Shown one piece after another: positions 1 through 8,844 of a stretch of DNA of 64,000 bases. How positions within the stretch are numbered: the stretch's first letter is position 1; each line of letters starts with the position of its first letter. The position numbers and the translations under genes were made by a program. The notes beneath the pieces were generated by a model. That model was given only the letters and a program-made list of their open reading frames with translations. It was not told the DNA's origin and did no database searches. The stretch comes from Bacteroidaceae bacterium (lineage in GTDB: Bacteria > Bacteroidota > Bacteroidia > Bacteroidales > Bacteroidaceae). The stretch spans positions 17,756 to 81,755 of the forward strand of contig JAKSLR010000010.1 in the NCBI GenBank assembly GCA_024401095.1, given 5' to 3'.

Positions 1-313
1 GCAGGAAGGAGTATTTTCCCAACCTTGCCTTGGCACTGGAGATGTATCCCCATTCCAGTTCGAATGACTCTCCCATGTTAAGGTCTATGGCATCGTCGGC
101 ATTGACTGCACCGATGAAACCCACTGAGAAATAGCTGGAAAGGTTCAGGTAACCCTTGTTAGGGTTTCTATTGCTGTCGTGTGGCTTATACTTGTCTAAG
201 TTGATAGGTAAGGTGAAATCCCATCCTCCTGGATTCTCTTCTTCCTGCTCTTCCTGAGCATAGATTGGCATGCTAATGAGCATAGCCATGATCATGAAAT
301 ACAGTTTTCTCAT
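1..313 (-). CDS. Secreted or outer-membrane protein, 3' part outside window
   Basis: This reading frame starts at the ATG at 311-313 and stays open to the window edge, so only about 104 N-terminal residues are visible. Residues 1-20 form a hydrophobic signal peptide that ends in IYAQ, and an acidic stretch (QEEQEEE) follows. The rest (LNLSSYFSVGFIGAVNADDA, then a segment rich in aromatic and small residues) looks like the first strands of an outer-membrane beta-barrel. It begins 6 bases after the stop of the upstream secreted-protein gene, so it is the last visible gene of the sigma-factor operon. I do not recognise a named family. The call as a barrel is an inference from composition only. 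Confidence 0.7.
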   Translation of the reverse strand, partial: MRKLYFMIMAMLISMPIYAQEEQEEENPGGWDFTLPINLDKYKPHDSNRNPNKGYLNLSSYFSVGFIGAVNADDAIDLNMGESFELEWGYISSAKARLGKYSFL

Positions 314-319
314 ATGTGA

Positions 320-778
320 TTATTTTTTAAATGTTTTCTTTAAATCGGTCAAAGAGGCGCTTCCTTCCATATACACCAGTGTTATGGCTGTCTGTTCTCC
401 GTTTTTCTTTCCCTGGAAACAGAGGTAACGGTGGCGGGCATTCTGGTCGGGCAGCTGAACTATGGCATAATACAGGTGATTGTTCCTGCGTTCCATCTCG
501 CAATTGTCGGAATGGCTCTTAAATACGCCTTCTATGTCTTTCTCAACCAGCTGCTCTATCTTTTTACGTTGCTCTTCGGTAGCCGTGAACTTAATGGTTC
601 TGAGCAGGGAAAGCCGGTAAGATGCCAGCATTTCGCCCTTGATGAAAGTTTCCTTTAGTTGTTCCTTGCCCACAATGTTTCCCTCAAATACATCCTTGAC
701 GTGTAATCCGTCTTGAGCCCAGGAACAGAGGGCTATCATGAAGCAAAACGTCAGTGCGATTATCTTTTTCATTTTCAT
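320..778 (-). CDS. Small secreted protein, DUF6108-like
   Basis: The product has 152 residues with a signal peptide (residues 1-21, ending CSWAQ) and a mature part of about 130 residues. The mature part begins DGLHVKDVFEG and contains a charged helix (about 68-85) and a strand-rich C-terminal half (HLYYAIVQLP, RYLCFQG, TAITLVYMEG). Its size, start and position after sigma and anti-sigma genes fit the uncharacterised Bacteroidales family DUF6108; this assignment is from memory of the family. The start overlaps the stop of the anti-sigma candidate by 4 bases (ATGA), which implies translational coupling. A second ATG two codons downstream is also possible. The function is unknown, and the site of action should be the periplasm or outer membrane. 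Confidence 0.75.
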   Translation of the reverse strand: MKMKKIIALTFCFMIALCSWAQDGLHVKDVFEGNIVGKEQLKETFIKGEMLASYRLSLLRTIKFTATEEQRKKIEQLVEKDIEGVFKSHSDNCEMERRNNHLYYAIVQLPDQNARHRYLCFQGKKNGEQTAITLVYMEGSASLTDLKKTFKK

Positions 779-1206
779 TCCATATTAAACAGTTCTACTA
801 AATCACCAGGAGCCTCACTTAGGTTGAAGATTTCTGAAACCACAGCCGTAGATTGTGCCATCACCTGTTTCTCGTCAGTAATCTTCTGTCCGTTTACGTA
901 CATGACGGCAACATCCTGATCATATTGATTCACATAGCTATGTATTCCCCATCCTACCAGAAGAGCTACCGAAGCTGCTGCTGTCCAACTCAGACGAAGG
1001 AATTTTCTCCGGCTGCTTCGCTGTTCCAGTGTCTGGTCGTAGAGCGCTTCGCCCAAGGTCAGCTCGCCCAACATCATGCTGATAACTTTCCATTCCTCGG
1101 GAGCATCTTCACGCTGAAGTTCCAGTGCCAGCCGTTTTTCTTCCTGAGCCGACGTCAGTCCTTCCAGGTATTTGTCTATCAGTTTGTTAACTTCTTCTGT
1201 CTTCAT
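775..1206 (-). CDS. Membrane anti-sigma factor candidate
   Basis: The protein has 143 residues. The N-terminal 70 residues are charged and helical (IDKYLEGLTSAQEEKRLALE), a pattern typical of cytoplasmic anti-sigma domains. A positively charged stretch (RSSRRKFLR) precedes one transmembrane segment at about 74-91, and a short periplasmic tail of about 50 residues follows. It overlaps the ECF sigma gene upstream by 4 bases (ATGA) and the next gene downstream by 4 bases. It lacks the FecR domain that accompanies TonB-linked anti-sigma factors, so it probably senses something other than a siderophore or glycan transducer. The role rests on gene order and topology; no zinc-binding HxxxCxxC motif is present. 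Confidence 0.7.
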   Translation of the reverse strand: MKTEEVNKLIDKYLEGLTSAQEEKRLALELQREDAPEEWKVISMMLGELTLGEALYDQTLEQRSSRRKFLRLSWTAAASVALLVGWGIHSYVNQYDQDVAVMYVNGQKITDEKQVMAQSTAVVSEIFNLSEAPGDLVELFNME

Positions 1207-1712
1207 CGGATCATTCTTTTTTTGAGTTCTTGGTATACTTTCTTTCTAGCGGCAGAAATCATGCTTTGCACCGAGGCTTTGGGAATACCGGTCTTCTGAG
1301 CTATTTCTCCGGTTTCAAGTCCCTCCTGCTGCCTCATTTCAAAGAGTGACCTTTCTCGGGGTTTCAGTACTGCCAGTGCCTGATTCAGGATTTGTCGTTC
1401 CTCCTCTTGTTCCATTTCTTCCTGAGGCGAGGGAGAAAAGTCTTGTGTGTGTTCCGTCATTTCGGATTCTGGAGGTAGGAAATAGTGCTGTTGTTTTCGT
1501 TTCAGGTTCACGCAACAGTTTTTAGCTACCCTGATAGCCAGAGCTTCTATGTTCCTGTCTTCATCGATGTGCTCGCAGTAGCACCAGAGCTGGATAAGGG
1601 TATCTTGGGTAGCGTCTTCGGCATCATCGGTAGAACTGAAATAATCCAGTCCTATTTTCATGATTTTAGGGCGCAAGGTAAATACCCATTTCTGAAACGT
1701 TTCTTTTTCCAT
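1203..1712 (-). CDS. ECF-type RNA polymerase sigma factor
   Basis: The product has 169 residues, the usual length for an extracytoplasmic-function sigma-70 factor. Region 2 lies at about 10-75 (FSSTDDAEDATQDTLIQLW is the conserved 2.1-2.2 core) and region 4 at about 110-165 (LKPRERSLFEMRQQEGL, then the helix-turn-helix GEIAQKTGIPKASVQSM). It binds core RNA polymerase and redirects it to a small promoter set. It leads a tight operon with a membrane anti-sigma candidate, a secreted protein and an outer-membrane protein, so it probably responds to an envelope signal and activates its own operon. No clear TAnnTTTG promoter is visible upstream, which fits autoregulated recognition. Confidence 0.92.
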   Translation of the reverse strand: MEKETFQKWVFTLRPKIMKIGLDYFSSTDDAEDATQDTLIQLWCYCEHIDEDRNIEALAIRVAKNCCVNLKRKQQHYFLPPESEMTEHTQDFSPSPQEEMEQEEERQILNQALAVLKPRERSLFEMRQQEGLETGEIAQKTGIPKASVQSMISAARKKVYQELKKRMIR

Positions 1713-1812
1713 TTTAGTGCTTTTTTCTAGCCGTCTTTACACTTAATACGTATGAAAGGGGAAAAACTTAAGTTGAAAAATGATATTTTTTTGTTTTTAA
1801 ATAAAAAAGTTA

Positions 1813-1836
1813 GAGCGTACCCAATTGAGTACGCTC
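1813..1836 (-). terminator. Terminator after GH9 gene
   Basis: An 8-bp perfect stem (GAGCGTAC/GTACGCTC) with an 8-base loop is followed on the minus strand by a T-rich run (TAACTTTTTT). It lies 24 bases past the stop of the GH9 gene and closes the two-gene glycan operon. Confidence 0.75.
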
Positions 1837-1859
1837 ATTTTTATTTGCGAATATCTTGC

Positions 1860-4310
1860 TTAGAATTCTGCCACCAGCATGAGCCAACGGGCTGCGGATG
1901 CACCCCAGACTTCCTTATAGGTAGCTGTATTGAACTGTGGCCAATATGGTTCGTCTTCGTTCATGTAGCTCTGCATGCCTACAGGAATCTCTCCTACTGT
2001 CTCTCCCGGCAATGCAGTGTAAAGCTGATCATAGTTGCTTCCTTCACCATAGATCAATGACTGACCGAATGGGTTCTTTCCTACTACCCACATGAGCTGC
2101 TGTTCTGCAATGTTCCTGAGTTCAGGGTCTTTCAAGACACGTGCTACTATGGCTGCAGCCTTACCTGTAGACAGGTTTACTGCAGTATTTCCCTTGAATG
2201 AGAACCATACTGGGAAGAAACGCAAGACGTGTTCCTTGTCCAGTTTTACACCGTTCTTCATCTGCTCTGCATAGTCGGCTGCCAGTCCTCCATTGGCCCT
2301 GGTCTGTACTACATAGAAATTCTTAGCATCTTTTTCCTCATTAATATTATAGACACCACTTGGTGCCATTCCGTAAGGTGCTACATACTTCATGATGGTC
2401 TTGAGATACTGACCGTAGAGTTTCATGGCCGTCTCCCAACGTGCATATTCTGCATGGTTAGGCTGGGTTTCCATGAGGAGTGCGATAGCTTCCATTATGG
2501 CATAATCACGGCTCTGGTGGTTGTAATGGATAATGGACTTCTTCTCCAAATCGCGGTAGAAGAAACCACAAATCTTATCCTTGTCTTTCAGCGGTTCTGT
2601 GCGTTGACATTCTAGAGTAACCTGAATGGCTTTTACGGCTTCATCGGCATATTCTTTCTTACCAGTAAGCTGATAGAGCAGGCTGGCTGCCCACGACATA
2701 TGTGCATGGTACTGAGCCTGTGAAGTCATCTTTCCATGACCGTTTCGGGCTTCGTTCACCTCACTCCATCCTACTTCCTGGAAGTGTTTCAATGCCCATG
2801 CAAAATCTTCTTCGGCAGTGCGGGTAAATTTCTGCTTCAGATAAACATCGTTTTCGATGGTCAATGCAGCATAAGCCATAAATCCAGCATACATGAAGTT
2901 CTTCCAGCCATCGGCAAATGCCTTGATCAAGCGACCGCCTTCCTGATCATCACGATTTCCAAGCACACCATCGGTCCATACGTTTGTACTCCATCCGCTG
3001 GCCAGTACACCGTTTCCTAAATGGGCACGAAGTCCCAGGTCCATACCCCAGAGGCCCTCTTCTATCAGACGATTGTAGAGGTTTACGTTTCCTTTTGCCT
3101 TGGCATTATTTGCAGCCTGGAACAGTGCGTATGAAATTTCAACAGATTGCAGGAAACCCTGACTCATGTCGGCAGCATCGTGCCATCCGCCATTCATAGG
3201 TATGATCTTTCCGTCGTGCTCCACGTGCATCTCCGTATGGCAGGCTCCGTGCTTTCCAGGAACCGGATAGCCACAACGTTCAGAAAAGATAAAGTTTAGC
3301 ATGCGCCAAGTAGAGTCTTCCCATAAATTAGGGTGAATGTAGAACGGCCATGTCTTTATGTTTCCCACCTGAAGATAGTACTGTCCTGACTGGGTGAACT
3401 CCGTGAAATCAATTGTCTGGAAGTTACCCAAACCAGTCTTCTGGCTTGTAATGTTACCTGTGTAAACAGTAGCATTTGTCTTGGCATCCTTCAAGGCAAA
3501 AGTTCCATCATTTTGGGCAACATTGACTATAGCAGTCTTCTCGCTTTCTGGACGATATCCGGAAGTGGAGAATACTATGCGGTCATTGGCCAGATTCCAT
3601 CCCTTTACGGTTTCCGGATTCTCTACTACCTGCAGCTGAAGATCATCTACATCGAACTGCATCTGATCTGTCATGGACATTTCACGACCGAAAATCTCAA
3701 TGGCAAAGGCAATGTCGGTCACCTTATCGCGACTGAGCGCACTCATTTCAATGTAACATTCGTTCCACTGATGATTCACCAGATTCATCTCATGGTAACC
3801 CTCACGTTCGTACTGGTCTGGAACCTTAATCTTACCATCGTTCATGACATACATGTTCAGGTAGATACTGTTGGCTCCCGGGCAATCTGGATATACCGAT
3901 ACCTTGATGCGGTTAAATTCCTCCCAGTTCTGGCCTCCCACATGATAGGTAGCCATGCAGGTTCCCAAACCCAAGCCCCAGTCAATGCGCTCATCGGGAA
4001 TACGTTTGGCCTGCATGCGCAAGCTGTGCTTTCCGGTCTTGCAGCGCTCTGTGGTGAGACTGATGGTACCCACACCTTTATGTGTCCATTCAGAAAGGTT
4101 TTCCATGTCGTTCAAGACCACCTGACGTGTCACTTTCTTGTGCTTGGCATAGTTTTCATAATACGACTTGCTGTTGTCTATAGGCAACATGCTGTGAATA
4201 TAGCCGGTTTTCACAATGTCTTCCTTCAGTTTCTCATCCACCTGTGCCTGGGTGGAAATGGCAGGACACAGCAGAGCTGCACCCAAGAGAATAAGGTTTC
4301 TTTTCTTCAT
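1860..4310 (-). CDS. Glycoside hydrolase family 9 (endoglucanase type)
   Basis: The product has 816 residues counted from the ATG at 4310; the frame extends upstream only through a TTG, and the signal peptide starts at this ATG. After the signal peptide comes a jelly-roll-like region (about 60-230) that may bind carbohydrate, then the small Ig-like domain typical of GH9 enzymes (about 240-325), then the (alpha/alpha)6 catalytic domain. The GH9 signature is seen as GGWHDAADMSQG (375-385), with two Asp residues that act as base, as GKNPFGQSLIYG near 745, and as the C-terminal acid Glu in YKEVWGASAARW (about 800). Such enzymes cut beta-1,4-glucan, mixed-linkage glucan or xyloglucan by inversion. 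It follows the GH13 gene in one operon. No SusC/SusD pair is adjacent, so the true substrate cannot be read from context. Confidence 0.9.
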   Translation of the reverse strand: MKKRNLILLGAALLCPAISTQAQVDEKLKEDIVKTGYIHSMLPIDNSKSYYENYAKHKKVTRQVVLNDMENLSEWTHKGVGTISLTTERCKTGKHSLRMQAKRIPDERIDWGLGLGTCMATYHVGGQNWEEFNRIKVSVYPDCPGANSIYLNMYVMNDGKIKVPDQYEREGYHEMNLVNHQWNECYIEMSALSRDKVTDIAFAIEIFGREMSMTDQMQFDVDDLQLQVVENPETVKGWNLANDRIVFSTSGYRPESEKTAIVNVAQNDGTFALKDAKTNATVYTGNITSQKTGLGNFQTIDFTEFTQSGQYYLQVGNIKTWPFYIHPNLWEDSTWRMLNFIFSERCGYPVPGKHGACHTEMHVEHDGKIIPMNGGWHDAADMSQGFLQSVEISYALFQAANNAKAKGNVNLYNRLIEEGLWGMDLGLRAHLGNGVLASGWSTNVWTDGVLGNRDDQEGGRLIKAFADGWKNFMYAGFMAYAALTIENDVYLKQKFTRTAEEDFAWALKHFQEVGWSEVNEARNGHGKMTSQAQYHAHMSWAASLLYQLTGKKEYADEAVKAIQVTLECQRTEPLKDKDKICGFFYRDLEKKSIIHYNHQSRDYAIMEAIALLMETQPNHAEYARWETAMKLYGQYLKTIMKYVAPYGMAPSGVYNINEEKDAKNFYVVQTRANGGLAADYAEQMKNGVKLDKEHVLRFFPVWFSFKGNTAVNLSTGKAAAIVARVLKDPELRNIAEQQLMWVVGKNPFGQSLIYGEGSNYDQLYTALPGETVGEIPVGMQSYMNEDEPYWPQFNTATYKEVWGASAARWLMLVAEF

Positions 4311-4341
4311 AATGTCTGTGTTTTTCAAGTATATATGTGTT

Positions 4342-6084
4342 TTATTTCATTTGATAGATCTGTGCGGTAATGCCGTTTACTGTAATCTTATCCTGAACCT
4401 TGCCGCTCTTGTAAATACCGCTCTTCTTCTCACCGATGACCAGTTCTGCCTGACCCTGTGCAGGGATGGTGGCAGTGACTTTCTTTCCCGATGGGTTAAG
4501 CACCACAATGAAAGTCTGCTTGCCATCGGTACGCTTGTAAATCATCGGATAAGGCTGGTTTACATCGCTCAGCAATTCCCAATCGGCATCGTTCTCAAGA
4601 CCTGGGTTATCGTGTCTGAACTTCAACAGCTGACGAGTGTAGTTCAGCAGCGAATTCGGATCTTTTTCCTGAGTCTCCACGGTAAGGGTATTCTGTTCTG
4701 TATCTACAGGGAAATAGAGCTTTTCTGCAGGTGCGGTAGAGAAACCGGCATTTGCATCATTGCCCCACTGCATAGGAGTACGGGTTCCGGCACGGGTATT
4801 AGAACCTTCCTTAGGTGGCAGGTTCATGAGGTATTTCATGCCAATCTCATCGCCATAATAAATGAAAGGAACCCCCGGCATGGTAAGAAAGAAGGTCTGG
4901 GTAACCTTGAGCTGATCCATGCTATTACGGGTGCCGATGTTAGGGCGCTGGTAGTCATGATTTGCCGTAGGAATGGCGATATAACCCTCTCCACGGGTCT
5001 TGCTGTAGCTGTTGGTAAAGTTTTCTACAAAGTTGGTCAGGATACCCTTTCCGGCTTTGTCGAAATAGCAATGCTCATAGGTTCTGGAGCGCTCCTCGTA
5101 TGGAGTTCCCGGTTCAAAGAAGAGGGATCCATAACCCGGAACGCCAATGTGAATCATGAAATCGATGTTGAAACCGGCAGGGATAGACTGTGTAGGACTT
5201 CCCCATTCTGAGATGAGCACACATTCCGGATAGTTGGTGTTGACCCACTCACGCATTTCCTGCCAGAGTGCGATGGTAGCCACCTTGTCTGGATCATTCT
5301 TGACCAGAGAAGCTGCCATATCTACACGGAAACCATCGATGCCCTTGTCGAACCAGAACTGCATGATGTTTCGCAACTCCCTGCGAGTAGCCTGAGGACC
5401 TGGTGCAGTAACCGGCTGTTCCCAAGGGTGATTCGGATTTATGTTGTAGTAACCGTAGTTCAGAGCAGGCTGTGTAGGATAGAAATTCTTCTCATAGTAC
5501 TTGGCTCTAGGAGCATCGGCCTGCACATAGCGCCCCCACTTGAACTTACCCTTTCCGTTCTGCATGTCCTCCCATTCCTGCATGGTGATGATGCCCTCCT
5601 TTTCAATGGCTTCATCTGCCTGATCGAACCAGATGTAGTAATCCGAATAATGTTCATTGGCAGCCTGTGCACTCTGCTTGAACCACTCGCACTGGTCGCT
5701 GCTGTGACCTGCCACCAGATCCAGACAAACCTTCATGCCACGCTTGTGTGCCTCTTCTGCCAGCTTCACCATATCGGTATTCGTACCGAAACGAGGATCA
5801 ATCTTGTAGTAGTCGATAACATCATATCCACCATCGGTCCAGCCAGACAGGAATACAGGGTTCAGCCAGAGCGCATTACAACCCAATCCCTGGATGTAGT
5901 CCAGTTTCTGGGTGATACCCGGTAAATCGCCATAACCATCCCCATTCGTATCCATAAATGAAGAAGGATAGATCTGATAGAAAGCGGCACTGCTCAGCCA
6001 CTTTGGATTCTGTGTGGCATGACTCAGGGACAGTCCGCCAAATGCAAGAAAGGCAGACAATAAAACACGATTCAGTATCTTCAT
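4342..6084 (-). CDS. Alpha-amylase family GH13 enzyme
   Basis: The product has 580 residues with a signal peptide (about 1-23), so it acts in the periplasm or on the surface. The GH13 barrel shows the catalytic nucleophile Asp in GFRVD (about 255), the acid/base Glu in LISEWG (about 293) and the transition-state Asp in TANHD (about 377). Other conserved blocks are YGDLPGITQKLDY and GCNALWLNPVF. A beta-sandwich domain C fills the last 100 residues. Retaining hydrolysis of alpha-glucosidic bonds in starch or maltooligosaccharides is expected; oligo-1,6-glucosidase or alpha-glucosidase activity is possible because the start resembles those subfamilies. It is the first gene of an operon with a GH9 enzyme; a TATATTTG box lies 36 bases upstream on the minus strand. 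Confidence 0.92.
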   Translation of the reverse strand: MKILNRVLLSAFLAFGGLSLSHATQNPKWLSSAAFYQIYPSSFMDTNGDGYGDLPGITQKLDYIQGLGCNALWLNPVFLSGWTDGGYDVIDYYKIDPRFGTNTDMVKLAEEAHKRGMKVCLDLVAGHSSDQCEWFKQSAQAANEHYSDYYIWFDQADEAIEKEGIITMQEWEDMQNGKGKFKWGRYVQADAPRAKYYEKNFYPTQPALNYGYYNINPNHPWEQPVTAPGPQATRRELRNIMQFWFDKGIDGFRVDMAASLVKNDPDKVATIALWQEMREWVNTNYPECVLISEWGSPTQSIPAGFNIDFMIHIGVPGYGSLFFEPGTPYEERSRTYEHCYFDKAGKGILTNFVENFTNSYSKTRGEGYIAIPTANHDYQRPNIGTRNSMDQLKVTQTFFLTMPGVPFIYYGDEIGMKYLMNLPPKEGSNTRAGTRTPMQWGNDANAGFSTAPAEKLYFPVDTEQNTLTVETQEKDPNSLLNYTRQLLKFRHDNPGLENDADWELLSDVNQPYPMIYKRTDGKQTFIVVLNPSGKKVTATIPAQGQAELVIGEKKSGIYKSGKVQDKITVNGITAQIYQMK

Positions 6085-6120
6085 GATTTTAAAATTTTCA
6101 ATGATTTGTTATTGTTTTTG

Positions 6121-6128
6121 CAAATATA
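6121..6128 (-). promoter_or_regulatory. -7 box of the GH13-GH9 operon
   Basis: TATATTTG followed by C on the minus strand matches the Bacteroidetes TAnnTTTG element. It lies 36 bases before the GH13 ATG. Confidence 0.6.
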
Positions 6129-6217
6129 GGTAATATTCCAGCAACTTACTATGTTTTCTTTTGATAAAAAAAAGATTTTTTTACACCTATTTATATCTAA
6201 CCGTTTCTAAAAACACT

Positions 6218-6225
6218 TATCTTTG
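6218..6225 (+). promoter_or_regulatory. -7 box of the nad operon
   Basis: TATCTTTG followed by GC is the exact Bacteroidetes -7 consensus. It lies 23 bases before the nadB ATG, giving a short leader. No riboswitch-like hairpin is seen between them. Confidence 0.7.
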
Positions 6226-6248
6226 CATGGAAAAATCTTTAAACAGAA

Positions 6249-7838
6249 ATGATACGCAAATTTGATTTCTTGATTATTGGCGGTGGTGTAGCCGGAATGA
6301 GCTATGCACTGAAAGTAGCCAATAGTGGAAAAGGTAAAGTGGCACTGGTTTGCAAAACCACACTTGATGAAGCAAATACAGCCAAAGCTCAGGGTGGCAT
6401 TGCATCTGTAACCAACCTGAAAGTAGACAATTTCGAGAAACACATAGAGGATACCATGATTGCCGGTGATTACATCTCCGACATCAAGGCGGTGGAACAG
6501 GTAGTCAGGAATGCTCCAGATGCCATAGACGATCTGGTTAAATGGGGCGTGAACTTCGACAAGACCGAGACCGGAGAATTTGACCTTCACCGTGAAGGCG
6601 GCCACAGTGAGTTCCGTATCCTCCATCATGCCGATGATACCGGTTTTGAGATTCAGCGTGGCTTGATGGAAGCTGTACGCAAGCACAAGAACATCACTGT
6701 ACTGGAAAACCACTATGCAGTGGAAATCATCACACAGCATCACCTGGGTGAAGAAGTGACCCGACGCCGTAAGGACATAGAATGCTATGGTGCCTATATT
6801 CTGGACCCTGATACAAAAAAAGTAGATACTTTCCTGAGCCGTATCACCCTGATGGCTACCGGAGGAACAGGTGCAGTCTATGCTACCACTTCTAATCCGA
6901 ACATTGCCACCGGAGACGGTATTGCCATGGTCTATCGTGCAAAAGGTACGGTAAAGGACATGGAATTCGTTCAGTTCCACCCTACCGTATTATATAATCC
7001 AGCAGAGACCCACCCTGCCTATCTTATTACAGAGGCTATGCGTGGTTACGGCGGTATCCTGCGTCTTCCAAACGGAGAGGAGTTCATGCAGAAATACGAC
7101 AAGCGACTGTCTCTGGCTCCACGTGACATTGTGGCTCGTGCCATTGACCGTGAAATGAAGATACACGGATTGAATCATGTCTGTCTGGACGTAACCCACA
7201 AGGATCCTGAGGAGACAAAGCATCATTTCCCAAACATCTATGCCAAGTGTCTGAGCATTGGTATTGACATTACCAAGCAATACATTCCTGTGTGCCCTAG
7301 TGCGCACTACATGTGCGGTGGTATCTTAGTTGACCTGAATGCCGAGAGCACCATTCACAGACTGTATGCCGTGGGTGAATGTTCATGTACCGGTCTTCAC
7401 GGAGGTAACCGACTGGCCAGCAACTCCCTGATAGAAGCTGTGGTCTATGCCAAGGCTGCAGCAGAACATTCGCTGAAAGTCATTGATAACTATCAGTTTA
7501 ACGAAAACGTACCGGAATGGAACGACGAAGGTACCATGACCAATGAAGAGAAGGTGCTAATAGCACAGGATATGCGAGAGGTAGGTCAGATTATGTCTAA
7601 CTATGTGGGAATCGTACGAAGTGACTTGCGTCTGCACCGTGCATGGACCCGTTTGGACATCATCTATGAAGAGACAGAAGAGCTGTTCAAACGTGTAAAA
7701 CCTACCAAGGATATCTGCGAATTACGTAACATGGTGAATGTGGGCTATCTCATCACTCGCCAAGCTATAGAAAGAAAGGAAAGCCGTGGTCTTCATTATA
7801 CCGTGGATTATCCAAAACATGCTTACGACCAAAAATAA
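6249..7838 (+). CDS. nadB: L-aspartate oxidase
   Basis: NadB oxidises L-aspartate to iminoaspartate with FAD, the first step of de novo NAD synthesis. The protein has 529 residues. The N-terminal dinucleotide-binding fold is seen in IIGGGVAGMSYALKVA (about 8-23). The succinate dehydrogenase/fumarate reductase-type flavoprotein blocks follow: KAQGGIAS, REGGHSEFRILH, TGGTGAVYATTSNP, and MEFVQFHPT. The late block GLHGGNRLASNSLIEAV is diagnostic of the family. It is the first gene of nadB-nadA-nadC, with 8 bases between stop and the next ATG. The Glu/His arrangement (MEFVQFHPT rather than a succinate dehydrogenase active site) and the neighbours make NadB, not SdhA/FrdA, the right call. Confidence 0.97.
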   Translation: MIRKFDFLIIGGGVAGMSYALKVANSGKGKVALVCKTTLDEANTAKAQGGIASVTNLKVDNFEKHIEDTMIAGDYISDIKAVEQVVRNAPDAIDDLVKWGVNFDKTETGEFDLHREGGHSEFRILHHADDTGFEIQRGLMEAVRKHKNITVLENHYAVEIITQHHLGEEVTRRRKDIECYGAYILDPDTKKVDTFLSRITLMATGGTGAVYATTSNPNIATGDGIAMVYRAKGTVKDMEFVQFHPTVLYNPAETHPAYLITEAMRGYGGILRLPNGEEFMQKYDKRLSLAPRDIVARAIDREMKIHGLNHVCLDVTHKDPEETKHHFPNIYAKCLSIGIDITKQYIPVCPSAHYMCGGILVDLNAESTIHRLYAVGECSCTGLHGGNRLASNSLIEAVVYAKAAAEHSLKVIDNYQFNENVPEWNDEGTMTNEEKVLIAQDMREVGQIMSNYVGIVRSDLRLHRAWTRLDIIYEETEELFKRVKPTKDICELRNMVNVGYLITRQAIERKESRGLHYTVDYPKHAYDQK

Positions 7839-7846
7839 TTGCCATT

Positions 7847-8836
7847 ATGATTAAGGAAGAATGGAAAGCCAAAGGCTTTGTAGATGAACCTGTACCTGCC
7901 GATGTGGACCTGAAGGCAGAAATCCGCCGCATGTGCAAGGAAAAGAATGCGGTGATCATGGCTCATTATTATACAGAAGGTATCATTCAGGATGTGGCAG
8001 ACTTTATCGGAGATAGTCTGGCATTGGCTCAGAAAGCTGCTACAACCGATGCAGATATCATCGTGATGTGTGGAGTCCATTTTATGGGTGAAACCAATAA
8101 GATTCTCTGTCCTGACAAGCTAGTTCTGGTTCCAGACCTGAATGCATCGTGCTCGCTGGCAGAAAGCTGTCCAGCCCCTGCCTTTGCAGAATTCCTGAAG
8201 AATTACCCTGGACATACCGTCATCAGCTATGTAAATACTACCGCTGCTGTCAAGGCACTCACCGACGTTGTAGTAACCAGCAGCAATGCCCGTGAAATAG
8301 TAGAATCTTTCCCTGAAGACACCCCTATCGTCTTCGGACCAGACCGTAACCTGGGCAGCTACATCAATAGCTTGACCGGAAGAAACATGGTGCTGTGGGA
8401 CGGTGCCTGCCATGTGCACGAGAAATTCTCTGTAGAGAAAATTCTCCAGCTGAAGGCAGAGCATCCGGGTGCCAAGGTGCTGGCACATCCAGAATGTAAG
8501 GGTGCAGTTAAAGCACTGGCAGACAAGGTAGGAAGTACAGCAGCCTTGCTGAAATTCAGCATCAATGACGAAGCAACCGAGTTCATTGTAGCTACTGAGA
8601 GTGGTATTCTGCACGAAATGCAGAAAGCAGCTCCACAGAAGACCTTCCTCCCTGCGCCACCCGACGACAGCACCTGCGCTTGCAACGAATGTAACTTCAT
8701 GCGCCTGATAACCCTGCAGAAGCTGTACAATACACTGAAGTATGAATGGCCTGCCATAGAGGTAGATGCAGAGATTGCTGCAAAGGCAATCCGCCCTATC
8801 CATAAAATGCTTGAAATATCTGAAAAACTCAAATAA
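7847..8836 (+). CDS. nadA: Quinolinate synthase
   Basis: NadA condenses iminoaspartate with dihydroxyacetone phosphate to quinolinate, using a [4Fe-4S] cluster. The protein has 329 residues. The three homologous repeats of the family are visible. Expected cluster cysteines are the Cys in VMCGVHFMGE (about 71), the Cys in HPECKGAV (near 218) and the Cys group in STCACNECNFMR (about 275-285). Substrate-binding blocks are MAHYYTEGIIQDVADFIGDSL and VSYVNTTAAVKA-like (ISYVNTTAAVKAL). It sits between nadB and nadC with 8 bases on either side, so the three proteins are made together. Confidence 0.97.
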   Translation: MIKEEWKAKGFVDEPVPADVDLKAEIRRMCKEKNAVIMAHYYTEGIIQDVADFIGDSLALAQKAATTDADIIVMCGVHFMGETNKILCPDKLVLVPDLNASCSLAESCPAPAFAEFLKNYPGHTVISYVNTTAAVKALTDVVVTSSNAREIVESFPEDTPIVFGPDRNLGSYINSLTGRNMVLWDGACHVHEKFSVEKILQLKAEHPGAKVLAHPECKGAVKALADKVGSTAALLKFSINDEATEFIVATESGILHEMQKAAPQKTFLPAPPDDSTCACNECNFMRLITLQKLYNTLKYEWPAIEVDAEIAAKAIRPIHKMLEISEKLK

Positions 8837-8844
8837 ACACCAAT

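Noticed and set aside
3513..4370. Long frame of 285 codons on the plus strand opposite the GH9 gene
   Set aside because: It is antisense to a clear GH9 coding region, has no signal, domain or promoter, and its composition is that of a shadow frame.
6085..6248. Possible NAD-responsive riboswitch before nadB
   Set aside because: The leader after the promoter is only about 20 bases, too short for any known aptamer.
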